From an uncultured Bacteroidota bacterium (GTDB lineage: Bacteria; Bacteroidota; Bacteroidia; Bacteroidales; P3): a stretch of 11,016 nucleotides of DNA. This document shows, in pieces, positions 5,942 through 11,016 of this stretch (positions are counted from its first letter, which is position 1; every line of letters begins with the position of its first letter). The DNA is taken from NCBI GenBank assembly GCA_902766265.1, contig CACXCY010000123.1, forward strand, positions 1 to 11,016, read 5' to 3'. The position numbers were made by a program, and so were the translations under genes. The notes beneath the pieces were generated by a model. That model was not told where the DNA came from, did not search any database, and saw nothing but the letters and a program-made list of their open reading frames with translations.

Positions 5942-7798
5942 ATGGCTAACAAGTACAGCGACAGGTCAATCATTATAAAGATAATATTCCTATCCGTAGG
6001 AATTATTTTCATAGTGACCCTGGCTGTATTGCAAATCTTCAACAAAGATTACAAGAAGAGAGCTGCCGACCAGGCCCTGCGCAACATCACCCAGTATCCT
6101 CCCCGTGGACTGATATACGACCGCAACGGCAAACTGCTTGTCTACAACGAGGCAGTGTATGACTTGATGGTGGTTCCCCGCGATGCCAAAGGGATAGATA
6201 CCGCCTACTTCTGCAAGTCGCTGGGCATTACACGCGAGGATTTCAACAAGCGTATGGAGAAGGCCGTCCAGTATTCGCCCTATTCCGCATCTATCTTCAT
6301 GAAACAGATTTCCAAAGAAGAATACGGCCGCTGGCAGGGGGTATTGTGGAAATTCAAGGGATTCTACATTACCCAGCGTACGCTGCGTATCTACGACCGA
6401 CCCATCGCGGCACATGTGTTGGGCTATGTCGGCGAGGTGGATGATGAGGACATGAAGAAAGACCCCTATTACAAGCGGGGCGACTATATTGGCAAGAGTG
6501 GCTTGGAGCTTTCGTATGAGTCCATTTTGCGTGGAACAAAAGGCAAGAAGGTGATGCAGGTCGATGTCCACAACCGCGAGACGGGCTCTTATCAGCACGG
6601 CAAATTCGACAGCATCCCTATTGAGGGAGAGAATCTTTACACTACTCTTGATGCCGAACTACAGCAGTATGCCGAGGAACTGATGGCCAACAAGCGTGGA
6701 TGCGTCATCGCTATCGAACCTAAGACGGGCGAGGTGCTCACCCTGGTCAGCGCTCCCTGCTACGACCCCAATCTATTGGTGGGGCGTGTGCGTGGTGCAA
6801 ACTACATTAAACTATTGGAAGATATCAGCAAACCTCTCTTTAATCGCGCGCTTCAAGCCCAGTATCCTCCCGGATCTATCTTCAAGATAGCCCAAGCTAT
6901 GACGGCGTTACAGTTGGGTGTGGTCACTCCCGGTACAGGTTTCCCTTGTGATAAAAGTAAAATAGGTTGCCATAATCATCCGAGTGCCCACTCGGTGCAG
7001 GAGGCCATCAAGATGTCGTGCAACCCCTATTTCTATTTCACCTACCGCCGTATCATCCAGCAGGAAAAATACAAAAGCATCTATAAGGATAGCCAATACG
7101 GTCTTACGGTGTGGGATAACTACATGCACCGTTTCGGCTTCGGTACGCGGTTGGGCATCGACTTGCCCAACGTCAAGAAAGGCAATATTCCTGACACCAG
7201 TTATTACAACAGATGTTACGGCAAAGAACGCTGGGCCTTCTCCACCATCTACTCCAATAGTATCGGGCAGGGTGAAGTGGAGGTAGTGCCGCTCCAAATG
7301 GCCAATCTGGCTTGTATCGTGGCCAACCGCGGATACTATTGCACCCCACACCTCGTGCGCTACTACACCAAGGACTCCCTCACTATCGACTCTTTCCTGG
7401 TACATCACGAAACGGGCATCGACAAGCGTTATTTCGACATCGCGGCTCGTGGCATGTATGATGTGGTGCATGGTGCCGGTGGTACTGCCCACAGGGCTGA
7501 TGTGCCAGGCATTGACGTATGTGGTAAAACGGGTACTGCCGAAAACAAAGGTAGAGACCACTCGGTGTTTGTGGCTTTTGCTCCGATGGACGACCCGAAG
7601 ATTGCTGTGGCTGTCTATGTGGAGAATGCAGGCGCCGGCGGTGTGTGGGCAGCCCCTATTGCCAGTTTGGTTATAGAGAAATACATCAACCGTGAGGTGA
7701 AGCGTAAGGATTTTGAGCGTCTTTATAAAGAGACCAACCCATGTCAGAGTCTCCCCTTGGCGCACAAAGTCAAAAAGAAGAAAAAACATAATCACTAA
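5942..7798 (+). CDS. mrdA: penicillin-binding protein 2 (peptidoglycan transpeptidase)
   Basis: A 618-residue class B penicillin-binding protein. It has a short cytoplasmic N-terminus, one membrane anchor (about 10-31), the dimerisation/pedestal domain beginning QYPPRGLIYDRNGKLL (51-66), and GKSGLELSYE (184-193). The transpeptidase domain carries all three catalytic motifs: SIFK with nucleophile Ser312 and Lys315, SCN at 359-361, and KTG at 529-531 within CGKTGTAEN. The C-terminus is a short Lys/His-rich tail (KKKKKHNH). Known role: it cross-links peptidoglycan during side-wall elongation, working in a complex with RodA, encoded immediately downstream. In many Bacteroidetes the pair follows mreBCD, but here the upstream neighbour is the DUF2723 gene. 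Its base composition is visibly less GC-rich than the lptE-DUF2723 stretch. Assignment to PBP2 rather than FtsI rests on the RodA partner and the sequence pattern. Confidence 0.95.
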   Translation: MANKYSDRSIIIKIIFLSVGIIFIVTLAVLQIFNKDYKKRAADQALRNITQYPPRGLIYDRNGKLLVYNEAVYDLMVVPRDAKGIDTAYFCKSLGITREDFNKRMEKAVQYSPYSASIFMKQISKEEYGRWQGVLWKFKGFYITQRTLRIYDRPIAAHVLGYVGEVDDEDMKKDPYYKRGDYIGKSGLELSYESILRGTKGKKVMQVDVHNRETGSYQHGKFDSIPIEGENLYTTLDAELQQYAEELMANKRGCVIAIEPKTGEVLTLVSAPCYDPNLLVGRVRGANYIKLLEDISKPLFNRALQAQYPPGSIFKIAQAMTALQLGVVTPGTGFPCDKSKIGCHNHPSAHSVQEAIKMSCNPYFYFTYRRIIQQEKYKSIYKDSQYGLTVWDNYMHRFGFGTRLGIDLPNVKKGNIPDTSYYNRCYGKERWAFSTIYSNSIGQGEVEVVPLQMANLACIVANRGYYCTPHLVRYYTKDSLTIDSFLVHHETGIDKRYFDIAARGMYDVVHGAGGTAHRADVPGIDVCGKTGTAENKGRDHSVFVAFAPMDDPKIAVAVYVENAGAGGVWAAPIASLVIEKYINREVKRKDFERLYKETNPCQSLPLAHKVKKKKKHNH

Positions 7799-7850
7799 AA
7801 CAAGTGAGGGCTGTGTACTGCTGTAGGTGCATAGCCATTGGGCAAAGAAT

Positions 7851-9107
7851 ATGCAACGCACTCAGAAGAAATATGATTGGCTGGCCATCGGACTCTACTT
7901 GGCTATAGTGCTGTTCGGGTGGTTCAACATTTATGCCGCTGTCTATAACGAGGCCCACACTGCCGTGTTCGATTTATCCTGCCAGCATGGCAAGCAGATT
8001 ATATGGATGGGCATTGCCTTCTTTGCCGCTTTGGTGATAGTGGTGCTCGAACCCCGTGTTTTTTCCAATATATCCTATATCATCTACATTGGAGTGATAT
8101 TGCTGCTGGTTGCGGTATTGTTTGTGGGTGAGAGTACCAACGGAGGCCAGTCATGGTTTAACCTGGGTTCCTTTAAGTTGCAGCCCTCCGAGTTTGCCAA
8201 GGTGGGCACAGCGCTGGCATTGTCTAAACTGATGAGTGGCATAGGTGTGGAGATACGTAATTTCCGTACCAAATTGGCGGCATTTGCCCTGCTTCTTATC
8301 CCTGCCGCACTTATTCTCTTGCAGCACGACACCGGTTCGGCATTGGTGTTTGCTGGTTTTCTGTTCCCGCTGTTTCGGGAGGGACTGTCGGGCACCATCC
8401 TTGTATTGGGGACATTGGCCATCATCCTCTTCGTAATGACTTTGGTCATTAACAAGTACATTCTTATTGGCATCATTGTGGCCCTCTGTCTGGCTTACCT
8501 TTTTGTGTGGCTCAACAAGCGCACCTCCAGGAACTATTGGCACGTAGCCATTTTCCTGGCTTGCTGCTGTGTGTTCATCATGTCGGTCGACTTTGCCTTC
8601 AACCACGTGCTTGAGCCCCACCAGCAGGAGCGTATCAATGTGTTGTTGGGTAAATCGGACGACATCAAGGGCGCCGGCTACAACCAGAACCAGTCAAAGA
8701 TAGCCATCGGAAGCGGCGAGTTCCTCGGCAAAGGATGGTGCAAGGGAGTCATCACCAAGGCCGATTTCGTCCCCGAGCAGGAAACGGATTTCATTTTCTG
8801 CACCGTGGGCGAAGAGTGGGGCTTTGTGGGCAGTTCGTTGCTGGTAGCCGCCTATATTGGATTGTTGCTGCATTTGGTGACTATGGCCGAGCGGCAGCGC
8901 TCCACTTTCGCGCGCTTCTATGGATATTCGGTGGCCAGCATCCTCTTTATGCATGTGTTCATCAATATCGGCATGGTGTTGGGGCTGCTGCCCGTCATCG
9001 GCATCCCGTTGCCTTTCTTCAGTTACGGCGGAAGTTCGTTGCTGGCGTTCACCATACTGCTGTTCATATTCATACGGCAGGATGCCGACAAGAATATACT
9101 GCTATAG
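7851..9107 (+). CDS. rodA: RodA, SEDS-family peptidoglycan polymerase
   Basis: A 418-residue polytopic protein of the SEDS family with about ten membrane segments. Recognisable parts are the conserved loop NGGQSWFNLGSFKLQPSEFAK (about 97-117), LLQHDTGSALVF (156-167), PHQQERINVLLG (256-267), and the large periplasmic loop with FVPEQETDFIFCTVGEEWGF. The Asp in ETDF (Asp313) matches the residue required for glycosyltransferase activity in RodA/FtsW. The C-terminus has GIPLPFFSYGGSSLLAF, a family hallmark. RodA polymerises glycan strands from lipid II and works with PBP2, encoded just upstream. I chose the ATG at 7851; a GTG at 7827 would add eight residues (HSHWAKN) with no family support. The gap to mrdA is 52 bases with no obvious promoter, so co-transcription is likely. 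Confidence 0.96.
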   Translation: MQRTQKKYDWLAIGLYLAIVLFGWFNIYAAVYNEAHTAVFDLSCQHGKQIIWMGIAFFAALVIVVLEPRVFSNISYIIYIGVILLLVAVLFVGESTNGGQSWFNLGSFKLQPSEFAKVGTALALSKLMSGIGVEIRNFRTKLAAFALLLIPAALILLQHDTGSALVFAGFLFPLFREGLSGTILVLGTLAIILFVMTLVINKYILIGIIVALCLAYLFVWLNKRTSRNYWHVAIFLACCCVFIMSVDFAFNHVLEPHQQERINVLLGKSDDIKGAGYNQNQSKIAIGSGEFLGKGWCKGVITKADFVPEQETDFIFCTVGEEWGFVGSSLLVAAYIGLLLHLVTMAERQRSTFARFYGYSVASILFMHVFINIGMVLGLLPVIGIPLPFFSYGGSSLLAFTILLFIFIRQDADKNILL

Positions 9108-9174
9108 AATAAATGGCCTTGATGTCCGTTATTATGGAGCAATACCAAAGATTGCCTGACAAAAGATAATCCAA

Positions 9175-9188
9175 GCACCGTGCGGTGC
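9175..9188 (+). promoter_or_regulatory. small GC hairpin or dyad upstream of clpX
   Basis: GCACCG-tg-CGGTGC is a perfect dyad in an otherwise AT-rich 91-base gap, ending ten bases before the clpX ATG. As RNA it would fold as a five-base stem with a four-base loop; as DNA it could be a small operator. It is followed by CATTAATAAT, not a T-run, so termination of the rodA transcript here is doubtful. No TAnnTTTG element is visible in the gap, so clpX may be read from upstream. Confidence 0.4.
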
Positions 9189-9198
9189 CATTAATAAT

Positions 9199-10497
9199 AT
9201 GCCAAACAAGAAACCTACCAAAGAGAACTGCTGCTCATTCTGTGGCAAGCCCGAAAGCGAGGTGCGTGTGCTGCTGAGCGGTCTTCACGGATATATATGC
9301 GATGAGTGTGTCGCCAGTGCCAACAAGATACTGCGCGAAGCGGGCGTAGCGTCCGCCACCAGCGGAAACCATAAAAATGGGCATCACAACGATGTGGCGG
9401 TCATTCCCACGCCTATCGAGATAAAGAACCATCTGGATCAGTATGTCATCGGTCAGGACGACGCCAAGCGAGTGCTGTCGGTGGCTGTCTATAACCATTA
9501 CAAACGCCTCAAATACTATGACGAGCACGTTGGCGCCGACAGCAACGATGTGGAGATAGAGAAATCTAACATTATCATCGTGGGAGAAACCGGCACAGGC
9601 AAGACGTTGCTGGCACGCACCATTGCGCGCATCCTCAATGTGCCGTTCTGTATCGCCGATGCCACCACGCTTACCGAAGCCGGCTATGTGGGCGACGATG
9701 TGGAGAATGTCTTGGTGCGGCTGCTTCAGGCGGCCAACTACGACGTCGCTGCTGCCGAGCGAGGAATTGTGTTTATCGACGAGTTGGACAAGATAGCCCG
9801 CAAAGGCGACAACCCTTCCATCACACGCGATGTGTCGGGCGAAGGCGTGCAGCAGGCGCTGCTCAAGTTGTTAGAGGGTGCTGTCGTCAACGTGCCGCCG
9901 CAAGGAGGACGCAAGCATCCCGAGCAGCCGCTGATAGCCGTCAACACGCGCAACATCCTCTTCATTTCCGGAGGTGCTTTCGATGGCATAGAGAAGATTA
10001 TCGCCTCCCGCATGAAAGCGAACGTCATCGGCTTCAACAGTACCAAGATACGCGAGGAGATTGACCAGCACAATCTGGTGCGCTATGTTCTGCCGATGGA
10101 CCTCAAGCACTTCGGGCTCATCCCTGAGTTGGTGGGCCGTTTCCCGGTACTATCGTATCTCAACGCGTTGGACAGAACAGCGTTGCGCTCCATCCTCACC
10201 GAACCCAAGAACGCTCTGGTCAAGCAGTATCAAGAACTCCTGAAGATGGACGGAATGACTTTGGTCTTTGACGACGACGCGCTGGATGCGGTCGTCGACA
10301 CAGCTGTCGAGTATAAGTTGGGTGCCCGTGGACTTCGCTCTATTATGGAGACCGTGATGACCTCGTTGATGTTCGACCTTCCGACGCAGAAACGCGAGAA
10401 AGGTTCCAAGGCAAAGGAGGTGCGCATCACACGGCAGTACGCCCTTGAGCAAATTGACAAAAGCAGCAGCTTGCTCCGCAACGGCGGCGAAAAATAA
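9199..10497 (+). CDS. clpX: ClpX, ATP-dependent unfoldase subunit of ClpXP
   Basis: A 432-residue protein with all ClpX landmarks. The N-terminal zinc-binding domain has Cys12, Cys15, Cys34 and Cys37. The AAA+ domain has Walker A GETGTGKT (129-136), pore loop GYVG (162-165), Walker B FIDELDK (192-198), the second pore loop RKH (238-240), the IGF loop (277-279) that docks on ClpP, the arginine-finger region GRFPV (313-317) and sensor 2 GARGLR (375-380). ClpX recognises, unfolds and threads substrates into the ClpP chamber. An intact IGF loop says it should partner ClpP, although no clpP is in the window; in many bacteria clpP lies directly upstream, whereas here rodA does. The His/Asn-rich linker (GNHKNGHHND, 56-65) joins the zinc and AAA+ domains. 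The stop is doubled and trebled: TAA TGA TAA in frame. Confidence 0.98.
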   Translation: MPNKKPTKENCCSFCGKPESEVRVLLSGLHGYICDECVASANKILREAGVASATSGNHKNGHHNDVAVIPTPIEIKNHLDQYVIGQDDAKRVLSVAVYNHYKRLKYYDEHVGADSNDVEIEKSNIIIVGETGTGKTLLARTIARILNVPFCIADATTLTEAGYVGDDVENVLVRLLQAANYDVAAAERGIVFIDELDKIARKGDNPSITRDVSGEGVQQALLKLLEGAVVNVPPQGGRKHPEQPLIAVNTRNILFISGGAFDGIEKIIASRMKANVIGFNSTKIREEIDQHNLVRYVLPMDLKHFGLIPELVGRFPVLSYLNALDRTALRSILTEPKNALVKQYQELLKMDGMTLVFDDDALDAVVDTAVEYKLGARGLRSIMETVMTSLMFDLPTQKREKGSKAKEVRITRQYALEQIDKSSSLLRNGGEK

Positions 10498-10507
10498 TGA
10501 TAATTTT

Positions 10508-10693
10508 GAAGTTGTTTAAATTTGATTGATGGAATTTATTATGCATATAAACGAGCAGATTTTTATTCTTTCCGATGGCGCAATGGGGTTGCCTCATCAA
10601 GTTCGGCAGGCATACCACCATTGTAACTGAGGGAAGAAAAATATGCCATTTAGATGCTTTAAGAAAAACATTGAATTAATTTTAAACAACTTC
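10508..10693. repeat. 186-base segment bounded by a long inverted repeat
   Basis: GAAGTTGTTTAAA at 10508-10520 has its exact reverse complement at 10681-10693. Extended inward to 25 bases (10508-10532 against 10669-10693), the arms match at 20 of 25 positions. The segment almost fills the 211-base gap between clpX and the next gene. It is AT-rich, shows no convincing reading frame and contains an internal stem-loop. Short similar sequences flank it outside: TAATTTT at 10501 and TAATCTTTT at 10695. It could be a MITE-like non-autonomous element, an invertible regulatory segment, or a paired transcript end. I see no exact TAnnTTTG promoter in either orientation inside it. Confidence 0.8.
10574..10598 (+). 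other. internal stem-loop in the clpX-nitroreductase gap
   Basis: GATGGCGCAA (10574-10583) can pair with TTGCCTCATC (10589-10598) around a TGGGG loop: a ten-base stem with one C:C mismatch and one G:T wobble. A competing pairing exists between CAATGG (10581-10586) and CCATTG (10618-10623), with TGCC/GGCA inside it. Two alternative folds are therefore possible. This is the only GC-rich patch in the gap. It might be the clpX 3' end structure, a leader element of the next gene or part of a mobile element; I do not match it to a known RNA family. Confidence 0.4.
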
Positions 10694-10708
10694 GTAATCT
10701 TTTACAAT

Positions 10709-11016
10709 ATGAAACATCTGATTCCCTTGACTCTTTTCCTGGCTTTATGCTGCGGTTTGCAGGCGCAGAGCAACATTCCTTTGCCAGAACCAACATTCAA
10801 TATGCAGATGCCTCTCCACAAGGCCTTGCAGCTTCGGCAGACGGAGCGTCAGTTCACCCCCGAAATGCTGTCGTTGGAGCAGCTCTCCACGGTGTTGTGG
10901 ATGACCTATGGCTACAACCGTCCCGATGTGAAGAAGCGTACCGCCCCGTCGGCGCGCAATGTGCAGGAGACAGACGTTTATGTATTCCTACCCGAGGCGG
11001 TGTATCTCTACAATGC
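10709..11016 (+). CDS. secreted nitroreductase-like (SagB/ThcOx type) protein, 3' end cut by window
   Basis: This is open from the ATG at 10709 to the window edge, giving 102 codons. It begins with a signal peptide (MKHLIPLTLFLALCCGLQAQ, cleavage probably after LQA or QAQ; no lipobox at the expected place), so the product is exported. The following LPEPTFNMQMPLHKALQLRQTERQF, EMLSLEQLSTVLWMTYGYNR, KRTAPSARNVQETDVYV and LPEAVYLYN fit the start of the SagB/ThcOx-like nitroreductase family. In that family the R-T-x-R-x-F region and the RTAPSA loop contact FMN. Family members are FMN-dependent oxidoreductases; exported versions are common in Bacteroidetes, with unclear substrates. The C-terminal half, which would hold the rest of the flavin site, is missing here. 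It lies 16 bases beyond the inverted-repeat segment, which could therefore affect its expression. Confidence 0.8.
   Translation, partial: MKHLIPLTLFLALCCGLQAQSNIPLPEPTFNMQMPLHKALQLRQTERQFTPEMLSLEQLSTVLWMTYGYNRPDVKKRTAPSARNVQETDVYVFLPEAVYLYN

Noticed and set aside
6908..7861. Long open frame of about 317 codons on the minus strand
   Set aside because: It is antisense to the transpeptidase domain of mrdA, which holds all catalytic motifs; it is a shadow of codon bias.
10427..10621. Small minus-strand frame across the clpX end and the following gap
   Set aside because: It overlaps the end of clpX, crosses the inverted repeat and has no recognisable protein features.
10589..10625. tRNA-like T-arm (AAGTTCGG) in the gap after clpX
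   Set aside because: No acceptor stem, D-arm or anticodon arm can be fitted around it.

Overview
The window looks like chromosomal core DNA from a member of the Bacteroidota, most likely the order Bacteroidales. Evidence for this is the TAnnTTTG-type -7 promoter elements (TACCTTTG at 2805, TATTTTTG at 5888), the mostly weak Shine-Dalgarno signals, a DUF2723/GT117 membrane protein of the type common in this phylum, a Bacteroidetes-style LptE lipoprotein, and a secreted SagB/ThcOx-type nitroreductase. I cannot name the genus from this sequence alone.

Layout. On the minus strand at the left edge, an alpha/beta hydrolase gene is followed by a TatD-family metal-dependent hydrolase gene that runs off the window; they overlap by ATGA. 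Diverging from them on the plus strand is a tight two-gene unit: a tiny lipoprotein and a SprT-like zinc metallopeptidase. A 352-base gap follows, holding four tandem 22-bp units, each with a 17-bp palindrome, and then a promoter. This promoter likely drives a 56-residue protein of unknown function, lptE and a DUF2723 glycosyltransferase-like gene. The last two share one base (TAATG). A second promoter-like element precedes mrdA (PBP2), followed by rodA and clpX. A 211-base AT-rich gap after clpX is almost entirely bounded by a strong inverted repeat. The window ends inside a secreted nitroreductase-like gene.

How the genes fit together. The central genes concern the cell envelope: LptE supports lipopolysaccharide insertion in the outer membrane, DUF2723 proteins are polytopic glycosyltransferase-like enzymes, and PBP2 with RodA forms the elongation peptidoglycan synthase. 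ClpX is the unfoldase of the ClpXP protease. The flanking genes are housekeeping hydrolases and proteases. I see no phage, CRISPR, insertion sequence with a transposase, tRNA or rRNA.

No new multi-gene system is evident. The unexplained structure is mainly non-coding: the palindrome array (2601-2685), the inverted-repeat-bounded segment (10508-10693), and a 14-bp perfect tandem duplication inside the DUF2723 gene, whose loss would shift the reading frame.
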